DNA from: Hymenobacter lapidiphilus
GTDB lineage: Bacteria; Bacteroidota; Bacteroidia; Cytophagales; Hymenobacteraceae
Assembly: GCF_013377885.1 (NCBI RefSeq)
Contig: NZ_JABKAU010000003.1
Coordinates: 62,001 to 126,000 of the forward strand
DNA length: 64,000 nt
Direction of reading: 5' to 3'
The position numbers were made by a program, and so were the translations under genes. Positions 1 to 9,478 of this stretch are shown in pieces. Position 1 is the stretch's first letter, and every line of letters starts with the position of its first letter. The notes beneath the pieces were generated by a model that saw nothing but the letters and a program-made list of their open reading frames with translations, did not search any database and was not told the DNA's origin.

Positions 1-32
1 CTACAGCTTTTTCAAGTCATACCGTAACGATA

Positions 33-3000
33 TTACCCCAGCGTCAGCACCAGATCGTCGGCGTTTACCAGCGTGCCCTCGGCCAAGTTTATCGCCCCGA
101 CGGTGGTGTCGTCGGGGGCCGTAATGGTGGTTTCCATCTTCATGGCTTCGATGATGAACAGGGGCGTGTTTTTACGCACCTGCTCGCCGCTTTTCACCAG
201 TACCCGGCTTAGCAGGCCCTGCAGGGGCGCGCCCAGCTGGCGGGGGTTGGCCTTGTCGGCCTTGGTGTTCATGATGCGCTTTACCTCCACCGAATTGTCG
301 CGGATTTTGAGGTTTCGCGTTTGGCCGTTGAGGGTGAAGAACAGCGTGCGGTTGCCGTCCTCGTCCACCGGGCCAATGCTCTGCAGGCCCACAATGATGC
401 TCTTGCCGCGGGCAATTTCGATGAGCGTTTCATCGCCCGACTGCAGGCCGTAGTAAAACACTGGCGTAGGCACCACCGACACGTCGCCGTACTGCTGGCG
501 GAAGTCCCAGTACTGCTCGAAAACCTTAGGGTACAGCAACCACGACAGCACGTCGGTGAACTTTCCTTCAGCCTCGAACTTTTCCTTGAAATTGGCCTGC
601 TCCTGTTCGAAGTCAATCGGGGCCAGGTGCTCGTTGGGCCGGTCGGTGAAGGGCTCCTCCCCTTTCAGCACCACGGCTTGCACATCAGCGGGCCAGCCGC
701 CCTCGGGCTGGCCGATGTCGCCCCTAAACAGCTGGCGCACCGACTCAGGGAAGTTGAGCGTTTCGCCCTTTTCCAGCACGTCGGCGGTGGTCAGGTCGTT
801 GGAAACCAGGAACAGCGCCATGTCGCCCACCACTTTCGATGAGGGCGTCACCTTCACGATGTCGCCGAACAATTGGTTAACGTCGGCGAAGGTCGTTTTC
901 ACGGTTTCGAACTTGTCGAGCAGACCTAAGGCCGCCGCCTGGGGCCGCAGGTTGGAGTATTGCCCGCCCGGAATTTCGTGCTGAAATACTTCCGACGTGC
1001 CTGCCTTCAGGCCCGACTCGAAGGGGTAGTAGTACTCGCGTACCGTTTCCCAGTAGGTCGAGAATTCGTTGAGCGACTTCTGGTTGAACTCGCGGTGCCG
1101 GGGCTGGCCGCGCAGCATTTCCACTACCGAGTTGAAGTTGGGCTGCGACGTGAGGCCCGAGAGCGAACCCAGCGCCACATCAATCACGTTCACGCCGGCC
1201 TCTACTGCCTTCAGGTAGGTGGCGGGCTGCAGGCTGCTGGTGTCGTGGGTGTGCAGGTGGATGGGCAGGCTGATGGTGTCGCGCAGGGCCGTAATGAGCT
1301 CCTGGGCGGCGTAGGGCTTGAGCAGGCCGGCCATGTCCTTGATGCATAGGATATGCGCGCCGGCATCCTCAATCTGGCGGGCAAGGCGCAGGTAGTAATC
1401 GAGGTTGTATTTCTGGTGGCGGCTCACGTCAAGCAGGTCGCCGGTGTAGCAGATGCTGGCCTCGGCGAGCCGGTCGGTTTTGGTGCGCACGAAGTTGATG
1501 CAGGCTTCCATGCCCGGCATCCAGTTCAGCGAATCGAAAATGCGGAATACGTCGATACCGGTTTCGGCGGCCTGCTGCACGAACCGCTCGGTCAGGTTAT
1601 CCGGATAGGCCTTGTAACCTACGCCGTTGGCCCCGCGAATGAGCATTTGGAGCAGGATATTGGGCACGGCAGCGCGCAGCTTGGCAAGCCGTTCCCACGG
1701 GTCTTCGTGTAGGAAGCGCAGCGCCACATCGAACGTAGCCCCGCCCCAGCACTCTAACGAGAAGGTTTGCGGGTGCTCGTGAGCGAAGCGGCCGGCCACT
1801 TTCAGCATATCAAACGTGCGCATGCGGGTGGCCAGCAGGCTCTGGTGGGCGTCGCGCAACGTGGTGTCGGTGTAATGAATCTGCGGGTCGGCGCGCAGCC
1901 ATTTCGAGAAACCCTCGGGGCCCAGCTCGGTGAGCAGCTGCTTGGTGCCGGCCGGCGGCGGGCCCGTGAGGTCCGACTCGGGCAGACGGGGCTTGCGCAG
2001 CTCCTTTTTGGGGTCGAGGTTGCCGGCTACATCGGGGTGGCCATTCACAATCACATCACCCAGGAAGCGCAGCATGCGCGTGGCCCGGTCGCGGCGCTGC
2101 TCGAAGCGGAACAGCTCGGGGTGGTCCTTGATAAAGTCCACCGTCGCCTCGCCGGCCATGAATACCGGGTGGGCTATGATGTTCTGCAGAAACTGGATGT
2201 TGGTGCTCACCCCGCGCACCCGGAACTCGTCGAGGGTGCGGGCCATTTTCTGGGCCGCATCGGCCAGCGTGGGGGCCTGGGTCGACACCTTCACGAGCAG
2301 CGAGTCGAAAAACGGCGACACCCGCACGCCGCTGTACACCGAGCCCTGGTCGAGGCGGATGCCGAAGCCGCCCGCCGAGCGGTAGGCCGTGATGGTGCCG
2401 TAATCGGGCTTGAAATCCTGCTCAGGGTTTTCGGTGGTGATGCGGCACTGGATGGCGTAGCCGTTCTTCATCGGCACTACATCGGGCCCGAGGTTGATTT
2501 CGGGGTCGGTGAGCCGGTAGCCGGCCGCCACGTGGAGCTGGGTTTTGATGAGGTCGACGCCCGTAATCATCTCCGTGACGGTGTGCTCGACCTGGATGCG
2601 CGGATTCACCTCGATGAAGTAGATGCGGTTGAGCTCGGGGTTCACCAGAAACTCGACGGTGCCCACGTTATTGTAGCCCACGGCACGACCCAGGCGCAGG
2701 GCGTACTCGTAGAGCTGCTCGCGCATTTCGGGCGTCAGGTGCAGCGAGGGGGCCACTTCCACCACCTTCTGGTAGCGGCGCTGCACCGAGCAGTCGCGCT
2801 CGTAGAGGTGCGTGAGGCCGCCGTAGTTGTCGGCCACCAGCTGCACCTCAATGTGCTTGGGATTCTCTACGAACCGCTCCAAGAACACCGTGTCGTCGCC
2901 GAAAGCCTTCAATGCCTCGTTGCGGGCCTCGAAGAAGCCGCGTTCCAGCTCCTCATCGTCGCGGATGACGCGCATGCCGCGGCCGCCGCCGCCGCTGGCC

Positions 3001-3482
3001 GCCTTCAGCATCACGGGGTAGCCGATGCGGTGGGCTTCCACCAGCGCCACTTCCAGGTCGGTCAGGTCGGCTTCGCTGCTTTCGATGATGGGCACGCCGC
3101 ACTCCACGGCCACGCGCTTGGCGGCCACCTTGTCGCCGAGCGCCTCCATCACCTCCGGCCGGGGCCCGACGAAAATAATGCCTTCCTCGCGGCAACGGCG
3201 GGCCAACGTGGCATTTTCGCTCAGGAAGCCGTAGCCGGGATGGATGGCATCGACCTGGTTTTCCTTGGCCGTACGGATGATACCTTCAATGTCGAGGTAG
3301 GGCTTGAGCGGGTCGTCGTCGCGGCCCACCTGGTAGGCTTCATCGGCCTTGTAGCGGTGCAGCGAGTAACGGTCTTCGTAGGTATAGATGGCCACGGTGC
3401 GGATGCCCAGCTCGGTGGCGGCGCGGAGCACGCGAATGGCAATTTCGCCGCGGTTGGCGACCAGTAAACGACGGATATTCAT
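33..3482 (-). CDS. pyc: Pyruvate carboxylase
   Basis: Biotin-dependent carboxylation of pyruvate to oxaloacetate, an anaplerotic cytoplasmic enzyme. The 1149-residue chain is full length for the single-chain form. An ATP-grasp biotin carboxylase domain fills roughly residues 1-455 and opens with RRLLVANRGEIAIRV. The carboxyltransferase domain follows from about 530 and contains DTTLRDAHQSLLATRMR. A biotinyl carrier domain ends the protein with the lysine of EAMKMET at about residue 1115. I start at the ATG at 3482 because the open frame upstream adds 19 residues that do not resemble the family, whose N-terminus is normally just before the ANRGEIA motif. It is monocistronic, and the next gene on the same strand begins more than 1.3 kb upstream. 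I see no clear promoter in the 170 bases ahead of it. Confidence 0.97.
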   Translation of the reverse strand: MNIRRLLVANRGEIAIRVLRAATELGIRTVAIYTYEDRYSLHRYKADEAYQVGRDDDPLKPYLDIEGIIRTAKENQVDAIHPGYGFLSENATLARRCREEGIIFVGPRPEVMEALGDKVAAKRVAVECGVPIIESSEADLTDLEVALVEAHRIGYPVMLKAASGGGGRGMRVIRDDEELERGFFEARNEALKAFGDDTVFLERFVENPKHIEVQLVADNYGGLTHLYERDCSVQRRYQKVVEVAPSLHLTPEMREQLYEYALRLGRAVGYNNVGTVEFLVNPELNRIYFIEVNPRIQVEHTVTEMITGVDLIKTQLHVAAGYRLTDPEINLGPDVVPMKNGYAIQCRITTENPEQDFKPDYGTITAYRSAGGFGIRLDQGSVYSGVRVSPFFDSLLVKVSTQAPTLADAAQKMARTLDEFRVRGVSTNIQFLQNIIAHPVFMAGEATVDFIKDHPELFRFEQRRDRATRMLRFLGDVIVNGHPDVAGNLDPKKELRKPRLPESDLTGPPPAGTKQLLTELGPEGFSKWLRADPQIHYTDTTLRDAHQSLLATRMRTFDMLKVAGRFAHEHPQTFSLECWGGATFDVALRFLHEDPWERLAKLRAAVPNILLQMLIRGANGVGYKAYPDNLTERFVQQAAETGIDVFRIFDSLNWMPGMEACINFVRTKTDRLAEASICYTGDLLDVSRHQKYNLDYYLRLARQIEDAGAHILCIKDMAGLLKPYAAQELITALRDTISLPIHLHTHDTSSLQPATYLKAVEAGVNVIDVALGSLSGLTSQPNFNSVVEMLRGQPRHREFNQKSLNEFSTYWETVREYYYPFESGLKAGTSEVFQHEIPGGQYSNLRPQAAALGLLDKFETVKTTFADVNQLFGDIVKVTPSSKVVGDMALFLVSNDLTTADVLEKGETLNFPESVRQLFRGDIGQPEGGWPADVQAVVLKGEEPFTDRPNEHLAPIDFEQEQANFKEKFEAEGKFTDVLSWLLYPKVFEQYWDFRQQYGDVSVVPTPVFYYGLQSGDETLIEIARGKSIIVGLQSIGPVDEDGNRTLFFTLNGQTRNLKIRDNSVEVKRIMNTKADKANPRQLGAPLQGLLSRVLVKSGEQVRKNTPLFIIEAMKMETTITAPDDTTVGAINLAEGTLVNADDLVLTLG

Positions 3483-3653
3483 GCGACAAGTAAAGAGAAG
3501 GATACACGAAGGAAGATGCCGCAAGCTACGGAAGGACACGCAAAACGTTAGCGAATTTTTGCTAATAGCGAAATTCTATAGCGCCCTTTAGAGTGGCCTT
3601 ACTGAAGATCCACCTCCTTATACTCTGATTATCAATGCTTCTTAACCGGAGTT

Positions 3654-4826
3654 CTATTTTGCTAACACCCGCAAACTCAGCCGCCGGTTCATGGAACGGC
3701 CGGCGGGCGTGCAGTTAGAGGCCATCGGGTAGTTGGGGCCGTAGCCGCGGGCTTCGAGGCGCGACGGGCTGATACCCATTTCCACCAGGGTGGTCCAGGC
3801 GGTGCGGGCGCGAGCCTCGCTTAGCTGGCGGTTCATCTGGTAGGTGCCCACGCTGTCGGTATAGCCGCCTATTTTAAGGCGGGCCTGCGGATAGCTTTGC
3901 AGTAGCAGGGCAACGTTTTTCAGCTGGTTCCTCGACTCGGGTGTGAGCGTGGCCTGGCCGGTTGTAAAGAACACCCGGTCGAAACTAATCCAGCCGCGGG
4001 TACGGTCCACCGTATCAATCTGTTGGCTAGGATTATGAAGAAATTGATGGAGCTGACTTTCGGTGGATTGACTGCCCACGCCGCGTAGCTGCTGGCCGTT
4101 GGGCAGGCGCAACGTGGTGGGCGCGCCCGTGTGGTAGATATAGTAGCCCGATTTAAGGTCGTAGTGCCCGTCTACCGGGGGTGGCGCAATACTGCCCGCC
4201 CGCCGGCTACCCGGCTGGTAAGGCGTCCGGGGCCGAGCCGTAGCCATATCACGACTGGCTGCGGCCGGTGGCGTAACGGCCGGCCGCGGAGGCACAGTAG
4301 CCGCCACCGGAGTAGCCACCGGCCGAGCCGCGGCCGGCGGACGGCTCACGGCTGTTGAGCGGGTTGTTGAGGCGGCCGGCGCGGTTGGTGGCAGCGCCGC
4401 GGTAACCGCCTCGCCCGGCGGGATGATGCGGCACTGCTGAATGTAGGTTAAATAGTCGCGGTTGGGAGTTTGGTTCGGCCCTTTTTCCTCGGGGAAAAGC
4501 ACGAACGTACCGTTGGCCGTTTTGCCTGCCAACAGGAAGATGTTCTCGATTTTCTGGGGCTGAAAACCGGTCTGGCTTACCTGCACCGAATAAGGTCCAC
4601 CTACCACCAGCCCTTTGAAGGCAAAGTTGCCGGCTTCGTCGGTAGTGGCGGTAGTACGGGTTTGGGTGGGCCCGTATACAACCAGCACCGCCGCTTTATC
4701 GAGGGCCTGGTTGTTGGGCGCCATCACGTTGCCGACGATGCCTACCAGCTCCTGGGCCATGCCGGGCACCGCCAGGCCGAGCAAAACTGCCAGTAACAGC
4801 AGTATGGAAGCGTTAAAACGTTTCAT
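3654..4826 (-). CDS. OmpA-family protein with N-terminal carboxypeptidase-regulatory-like domain
   Basis: Probable outer-membrane-attached, peptidoglycan-binding protein of 390 residues. A signal peptide covers residues 1-24, ending in PGMAQ. A carboxypeptidase-regulatory-like beta-sandwich follows at about 27-105 (VGNVMAPNNQALDKAAVLVV). Residues 130-220 are a low-complexity linker rich in Pro, Ala and Thr. The OmpA C-terminal domain (about 275-390) carries the peptidoglycan-contact signature GYTDSVGTYQMNRQLSEARA and the closing arginine pair in NRRLSLRVL. The ATG at 4826 is chosen over a GTG six bases upstream because it directly precedes the charged start of the signal peptide. Similar fusions are common in Bacteroidota, but the linker is not informative and the partner is unknown. 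A promoter element lies at 4904-4911. Confidence 0.9.
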   Translation of the reverse strand: MKRFNASILLLLAVLLGLAVPGMAQELVGIVGNVMAPNNQALDKAAVLVVYGPTQTRTTATTDEAGNFAFKGLVVGGPYSVQVSQTGFQPQKIENIFLLAGKTANGTFVLFPEEKGPNQTPNRDYLTYIQQCRIIPPGEAVTAALPPTAPAASTTRSTAVSRPPAAARPVATPVAATVPPRPAVTPPAAASRDMATARPRTPYQPGSRRAGSIAPPPVDGHYDLKSGYYIYHTGAPTTLRLPNGQQLRGVGSQSTESQLHQFLHNPSQQIDTVDRTRGWISFDRVFFTTGQATLTPESRNQLKNVALLLQSYPQARLKIGGYTDSVGTYQMNRQLSEARARTAWTTLVEMGISPSRLEARGYGPNYPMASNCTPAGRSMNRRLSLRVLAK

Positions 4827-4903
4827 AAGCACGGTTTAAGTTGTGTGACAGGCAAACCAATCTTTTAATTTAAGTACTATTTCACTTACGCTACATCAAA
4901 ATG

Positions 4904-4911
4904 CAAAATTA
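4904..4911 (-). promoter_or_regulatory. Bacteroidota -7 element of the OmpA-like gene
   Basis: On the minus strand the sequence reads TAATTTTG, matching TAnnTTTG. It lies about 78 bases upstream of the ATG at 4826 in an AT-rich gap. A matching -33 TTG at the usual 19-base distance is not clear. Confidence 0.5.
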
Positions 4912-5040
4912 TTTCTCATTTTAATTATATAACATAGCGTGCTTATAATATTCATCGGACCGGGTGGCACAAGTCGCGGCTAAAAACCTTCCCCCCGCCG
5001 CCTAGTTCTCTGGCCAGAAACCTCACCTAACCTCCCACGC

Positions 5041-5754
5041 ATGGAATTCGCGGACAAGAATATTCTCATCATCGGCGCCTCCTCGGGCATTGGTCTGGCT
5101 ACGGCCCAGTTGCTGAGACGGCTCAACGCCAACCTCTATACCGCCTCGCGTACCCACTCGCCCGAGCTGGCCGAGCTGCAGACCACTTTTATAGAGCTCG
5201 ACGTAACGCAACCACTGGGCACAGCCCTCGACGGGTTGCCCGAGGTGCTGCATGGCGTGGTGTATTGCCCCGGCTCTATTAAGCTGCGGCCTTTCGAGCG
5301 GATTCCGCTGGCCGATTTCCAGGCCGATTTCCAGCTCAATGTGCTTGGGGCAGTACAGGTACTACAGGCTTGCATGAAGCGCCTGAAAAAGGCCGACGGA
5401 GCCTCAGTGGTGCTGTTCAGCACGGTGGCGGCCGATACGGGCATGTCGTTTCATGCCAGCATTGCCACGGCCAAAGCGGCCGTAGAGGGCCTGACCCGTG
5501 CCCTGGCTGCCGAGTACGCCGCCAGCAACGTCCGCGTGAACTGCGTGGCACCCTCGCTCACCGATACGCCACTGGCCGCCGCCTTGCTCAACACACCCGA
5601 AAAGCAGGAAGCCAGCGCCAAACGCCACCCGTTGCAACGCATCGGCCAGCCCCAGGATCTGGCCTATATGGCGTCGTTCCTACTCTCCGACCACGGCTCG
5701 TTTATTACCGGCCAGGTGCTGCCCGTTGATGGTGGCATGAGTAAGCTGAAGTAG
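5041..5754 (+). CDS. Atypical short-chain dehydrogenase/reductase (SDR)
   Basis: A Rossmann-fold oxidoreductase-like protein of 237 residues. The cofactor-binding glycine motif GASSGIG is at residues 12-18, the strand-4 asparagine is near residue 100, and the active-site serine is in LFSTVA at about 127. The lysine of the catalytic pair is K145 (IATAKAAVEG), but the residue four places before it, normally the catalytic tyrosine, is isoleucine (I141). The PVDGGM end is typical of the family. The photolyase gene begins 35 bases downstream on the same strand, so the two are probably cotranscribed. With the tyrosine missing, either an altered catalytic mechanism or a non-enzymatic binding role is possible. 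Substrate unknown. Confidence 0.88.
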   Translation: MEFADKNILIIGASSGIGLATAQLLRRLNANLYTASRTHSPELAELQTTFIELDVTQPLGTALDGLPEVLHGVVYCPGSIKLRPFERIPLADFQADFQLNVLGAVQVLQACMKRLKKADGASVVLFSTVAADTGMSFHASIATAKAAVEGLTRALAAEYAASNVRVNCVAPSLTDTPLAAALLNTPEKQEASAKRHPLQRIGQPQDLAYMASFLLSDHGSFITGQVLPVDGGMSKLK

Positions 5755-5789
5755 CGCACTGTCTGGTTGAATTCCATTTTGAGCTCCCT

Positions 5790-7109
5790 ATGAAAGTCGT
5801 TCTTTTCTGGCACCGGCGCGACCTGCGGATACACGACAACGCAGGCCTTGCAGCAGCCCTGCAAAGCGGCTACCCGGTGGTGCCGCTGTTTATTTACGAC
5901 CGCGAAATCCTGGATCTGCTGCCCTCCCGCCAAGATGCGCGCGTTACCTTCATCTACGACCAGGTGGAGCGCCTGGGCCGCGAAACCGAGGCGGCCGGGG
6001 GCTCTTTCCTGGCCTTCTACGGCCGGCCGCTGGAAGTGCTGGCGCAGTTGCTGGGCCAGCACGAGGTAGCCGCCATCTACACCAACGAAGACTACGAACC
6101 CTACGCCGCCGAGCGCGACGGGGCCGTGGCGGCGCTGGCCCGGCAGCATGGCGCGGAGTTTCACGCTCTCAAAGACCAGGTAATTTTCGCCAAAAACGAG
6201 CTGTTGGGCAAGTCGGGCAAGCCGGCCCGCACCTTCGGCTCCTACCGCAAAGCCTGGCTGGAGAAGGTGCAGGATGCCGATTTGCAGGCCCAGCCGTCGG
6301 CCGAACTATTCACGGCCGCCAACCTGGTTTCCTTGCCCGACGCCCCGGCCCGACCCACACTGGCCGAGATGGGCTTTGAGCGGTGCGAACAGTTTGTACT
6401 GGCCAACGAGCTGCCCGCCGAAAGCCTGGTGCGCAACTACCACAACACCCGCGACCGGCCGGGGCTCGTCAACAGCTCCACCCGACGCTCGGTACACCTT
6501 CGCTTCGGTACGCTAAGCGTGCGCGAGCTGATGCGCCAGGCCCGGGAGCTCAACCCCAAGCTGCTGGCCGAGCTGGTGTGGCGCGACTACTTCATGATGC
6601 TGCTTTGGCACTATCCCGGCACGGCCACCGAGAGCTTCGACCCGCGCCTGCGCCAAGTGCCCTACCGCAACAACGAGGACGAATTCGCGGCCTGGTGCGC
6701 GGGTCGCACCGGCTACCCGCTCGTGGACGCTGGCATGCGCGAGCTGAATGCTACCGGCTACATGCCGAACCGCGCCCGCATTACGGCTGCCGGCTTTCTG
6801 GTGAAGCACCTGCTGATTGACTGGCGCTGGGGCGACCGGTACTTCGCCGACCACCTGCTCGACTACGATATGAGCCAAAACGTGGGCAACTGGCAGTGGA
6901 TGGCCGGCACCGGCGTAGTGGCCGCGCCCTGGTTCCGGGTGTACAGCCCCCAAAGTCAACTCGAAACCTACGACCCCGACCTAGCCTACGTGAAGCAGTG
7001 GATACCTGAATACGGCACCGCCGCCTACCCCGCCCCTATCGTCGAGCACAAGTTTGCCCGTCAGCGCGCCGTCGACACGTTGCGAGCGGCCTACCGGGCG
7101 ACGGAGTAG
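5790..7109 (+). CDS. phrB: Cryptochrome/DNA photolyase family protein
   Basis: Light-driven repair of cyclobutane pyrimidine dimers, or a photoreceptor of the same fold. It has 439 residues. The N-terminal photolyase alpha/beta domain (about 1-130) starts with VVLFWHRRDLRIHDN. The C-terminal FAD-binding domain contains ELVWRDYFMMLLW, NRARITAAGFLVKHLLIDWRWG, and the FAD-site signature LDYDMSQNVGNWQWMAGTG with the aspartate and asparagine typical of class I CPD photolyases. The protein has no C-terminal cryptochrome extension, which favours a repair enzyme. It follows the atypical SDR gene by 35 bases. Start at the ATG that opens the photolyase domain directly. Confidence 0.93.
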   Translation: MKVVLFWHRRDLRIHDNAGLAAALQSGYPVVPLFIYDREILDLLPSRQDARVTFIYDQVERLGRETEAAGGSFLAFYGRPLEVLAQLLGQHEVAAIYTNEDYEPYAAERDGAVAALARQHGAEFHALKDQVIFAKNELLGKSGKPARTFGSYRKAWLEKVQDADLQAQPSAELFTAANLVSLPDAPARPTLAEMGFERCEQFVLANELPAESLVRNYHNTRDRPGLVNSSTRRSVHLRFGTLSVRELMRQARELNPKLLAELVWRDYFMMLLWHYPGTATESFDPRLRQVPYRNNEDEFAAWCAGRTGYPLVDAGMRELNATGYMPNRARITAAGFLVKHLLIDWRWGDRYFADHLLDYDMSQNVGNWQWMAGTGVVAAPWFRVYSPQSQLETYDPDLAYVKQWIPEYGTAAYPAPIVEHKFARQRAVDTLRAAYRATE

Positions 7110-7133
7110 GCTTGGGTTTGCCGTTATTGATCG

Positions 7134-7161
7134 GTCATGCTGAGCGGAGCCGAAGCATGAC
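7134..7161. repeat. Family B palindrome, minimal copy
   Basis: GTCATGC and its inverse GCATGAC flank TGAGCGGAGCCGAA. This is the shortest copy of the TCATGCTGAGC family seen elsewhere in the window, lying 25 bases after the photolyase stop. Confidence 0.7.
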
Positions 7162-7246
7162 GTTCTCATGTTATTCCGACAAGCACAACTCTCACATTCC
7201 TGCCACCGCGAAACCCTACTGTAGGGCTCCTTGTTATACTCCCGAT

Positions 7247-7921
7247 ATGAAACAGCCTACTACTGCCGCGCCCGAAGCGGCCACGCCAAAGGCCCGCATC
7301 AAGCAGGCATACTTCGATTACGTCCTCAAAAAGGGATACCCGCCGCAGTCGGTGTACAAGCTCACCCAGAAGCTGGGCCTGCCCGAGCAGGAATTCTACC
7401 GGGTGTATGCCAATTTCGACGCCATCGACCGCGAAATATGGGCCGACTTTGGCCGCGAAGCCCGCGCAACGGCAGCCCTCGAGCCGGTTTGGGAGCAGTA
7501 TGGAGCCCGCGAAAAGATGCTGGGGTTCTACTATACCCTTATTGAAATTCTTAAGCGCAACCGCAGCTATGCGCTGCAAAGCCTGCGCCGCTCGCTGCAC
7601 CGCATGCCCGGCCTCACCCCCCGCGTCCTCGACGATTTCCGCCAGGATTTCGAGGAATTCGTGGCCGAAACCCTGCGCGCAGGTCGCCGCACCGAGGAAG
7701 TAGCCAGCCGCAAGCTCATCCAGGACGGCTACCCGCGCTTCTTCTGGCAGCAGTTGCTGTTTGTACTCGGCTTTTTCGCCAAAGATGACACTGTTGACTT
7801 CGAGCGCACCGATGCCGCCATCGAAAAGGCCGTGACCCTGAGCTTCGACCTTGTGGGCCGCAACACCCTCGATTCGGCCGTTGATTTCGTGCGCTTCCTG
7901 CTGCACAGCCGGCGCCGGTAA
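7247..7921 (+). CDS. TetR/AcrR-family transcriptional regulator
   Basis: A 224-residue protein with a probable N-terminal helix-turn-helix: KARIKQAYFDYVLKKGYPPQSVYKLTQKLGLPEQEFYRVYANFD read in segments has the helix spacing of TetR proteins, with LGLPEQEFYRVYAN as the recognition region. The C-terminal all-helical part (about 70-224) would be the ligand or dimerisation domain. I start at the ATG at 7247; the longer frame runs through a repeat element and has no family similarity. The AarF-type kinase gene follows 133 bases downstream on the same strand, separated by a palindromic repeat. The pairing suggests that the regulator serves lipid or quinone metabolism, but that is inference. Confidence 0.82.
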   Translation: MKQPTTAAPEAATPKARIKQAYFDYVLKKGYPPQSVYKLTQKLGLPEQEFYRVYANFDAIDREIWADFGREARATAALEPVWEQYGAREKMLGFYYTLIEILKRNRSYALQSLRRSLHRMPGLTPRVLDDFRQDFEEFVAETLRAGRRTEEVASRKLIQDGYPRFFWQQLLFVLGFFAKDDTVDFERTDAAIEKAVTLSFDLVGRNTLDSAVDFVRFLLHSRRR

Positions 7922-7933
7922 GGTATCTGTTGC

Positions 7934-8018
7934 GTAGGGGCGGGGCTTGTGCCCGCCCGCCATTGAACGGTTCGGCTGATATCGTTCGACGGCGGGCGGG
8001 CACAAGTCCCGCCCCTAC
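7934..8018. repeat. Family A palindromic repeat (GTAGGGGCGGGG)
   Basis: Arms beginning GTAGGGGCGGGGCTTGTGCC and ending in its near-perfect inverse, with a loop containing TTGAACGG. Five copies occur in the window, all between or at the ends of genes. This one separates the TetR-like and AarF-like genes. Confidence 0.9.
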
Positions 8019-8054
8019 ATCTTTCTACGAGTCTCCTCCATCCTCCCCCGCTCC

Positions 8055-9371
8055 ATGTCCGATACTCCTGTTAAAACCCTCACGTCGCTGCCGACCACCA
8101 AAGTGGCGCGGGCGGCGCGGTTTGCCAAAACCGGCCTCAACGTGGGGGCCAACTACGTGAAGCACTACGCCAAGCGGGCGGTGGGAGCCGATAGTACGAT
8201 GGCCGATTTGCACGCCGCCAACGCGGCCGAGCTATATGGCACGCTCAGCGAAATGAAGGGCTCGGTGCTAAAGGTGGCCCAGATGCTGGCCATGGAGAAA
8301 AATCTGCTGCCCACTGCCTACGCCGACCAGTTTGCGCAGGCCCAGTACCAAACTCCGCCTCTCTCGGGCCCGCTGGTAGTTAAAGCCTTCCGCGACGCCT
8401 TTGGCAAGTCGCCTTTCGAGGTGTTTGAGGAGTTCGACCGGGAGGCCCGGCAGGCCGCCAGCATCGGGCAGGTGCATTTTGCCCGTAAAGATGGTTTGGA
8501 GCTAGCCGTGAAGGTGCAGTACCCCGGGGTGGCCGACAGCATCCGCTCCGATATCCGGCTGGTGAAGCCGGTAGCCCTGCGCGTGCTGGGGCTCGATGAG
8601 GCCACCGTGCGGCCCTACATGCAGGAGGTGGAAGCCCGCCTGATTGAGGAAACCGACTATGCGCTGGAACTGCGCCGGGGCCAGGAAATTGCCACCGCCT
8701 GCGCCGGACTGGCTCACCTGCAGTTCCCGCGCTACTACCCCCATCTGTCGTCGGCCCGTATTTTAACCATGGATTGGCTGCCCGGCCAGCACCTGCGCGA
8801 GTTCCTGCTGACGGAGCCCAGCCAGGCCATCCGCAACCAGCTGGGGCAGGCGCTCTGGGACTTCTACATGTTCCAGCTCAATGAGTTGCGTCGCGTACAT
8901 GCCGATCCGCACCCTGGCAACTTCCTGCTCCGGGCCGATGAGGGCGGCACCGTAGGCGTGCTCGATTTCGGCTGCGTGAAGGAAATCCCCGAGGATGTGC
9001 ATCGGCTCTTCATCTCCCTGCTTGCCCCCGAAACCTTGGCCGACCCTGCCAAGCTGGCCGCGTTACTCGAAGAAGGTGGCGTACTGCAAGCATCGGACGC
9101 ACCTGCTCAGCGGAGTTTTTACGTGGAAACCATGCGGGCTTCGCTGGAGCTGGTGGGCCGCCCCTTCCGCCAGGCCACCTTCGATTTCGGCGACCCTAGC
9201 TATATGCAGGCCCTCTACGCCCTCGGCGACGACCTGATGCAACAGCCCGAGCTACGCCAGCAGCGCGAGCCCCGCGGTTCCGAGCACTTCATCTACCTCA
9301 ACCGCACCTACGTGGGCCTATATGCCCTGCTCACCGAGCTAAAAGCCAGCATCCGGACCGGGGCTGAATAG
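8055..9371 (+). CDS. AarF/UbiB/ABC1-family atypical kinase
   Basis: An atypical protein-kinase-like ATPase of 438 residues, of the family linked to ubiquinone/menaquinone or other lipid homeostasis. Visible family motifs are the KxGQ-like stretch GSVLKVAQMLAMEKNLLP (with A where the canonical G lies), ASIGQVHFA, the ATP-lysine motif LAVKVQYPGV, the catalytic HADPHPGNFLL and the metal-binding VLDFGCVKEIP. No transmembrane segment is obvious. The TetR-like gene precedes it. The variant GSVLKVAQM (usual KxGQ) deserves attention only if it is absent from close homologues. Confidence 0.92.
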   Translation: MSDTPVKTLTSLPTTKVARAARFAKTGLNVGANYVKHYAKRAVGADSTMADLHAANAAELYGTLSEMKGSVLKVAQMLAMEKNLLPTAYADQFAQAQYQTPPLSGPLVVKAFRDAFGKSPFEVFEEFDREARQAASIGQVHFARKDGLELAVKVQYPGVADSIRSDIRLVKPVALRVLGLDEATVRPYMQEVEARLIEETDYALELRRGQEIATACAGLAHLQFPRYYPHLSSARILTMDWLPGQHLREFLLTEPSQAIRNQLGQALWDFYMFQLNELRRVHADPHPGNFLLRADEGGTVGVLDFGCVKEIPEDVHRLFISLLAPETLADPAKLAALLEEGGVLQASDAPAQRSFYVETMRASLELVGRPFRQATFDFGDPSYMQALYALGDDLMQQPELRQQREPRGSEHFIYLNRTYVGLYALLTELKASIRTGAE

Positions 9372-9478
9372 CGGTTGGCTGAAACTAATCTTCCTGCTTT
9401 CGGTTAAAGCAACCCCGGCCTTTCGTGTAGCTACACGAAAAGGTGCGGGGTGTTTTTCTTCCCTTCTTATTTCTCCCC

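Noticed and set aside
1767..3467. A 566-codon open frame on the plus strand opposite pyc
   Set aside because: It is the antisense of pyruvate carboxylase; low-complexity His/Gly/Val-rich composition typical of an antisense frame in high-GC DNA and no recognisable domain.
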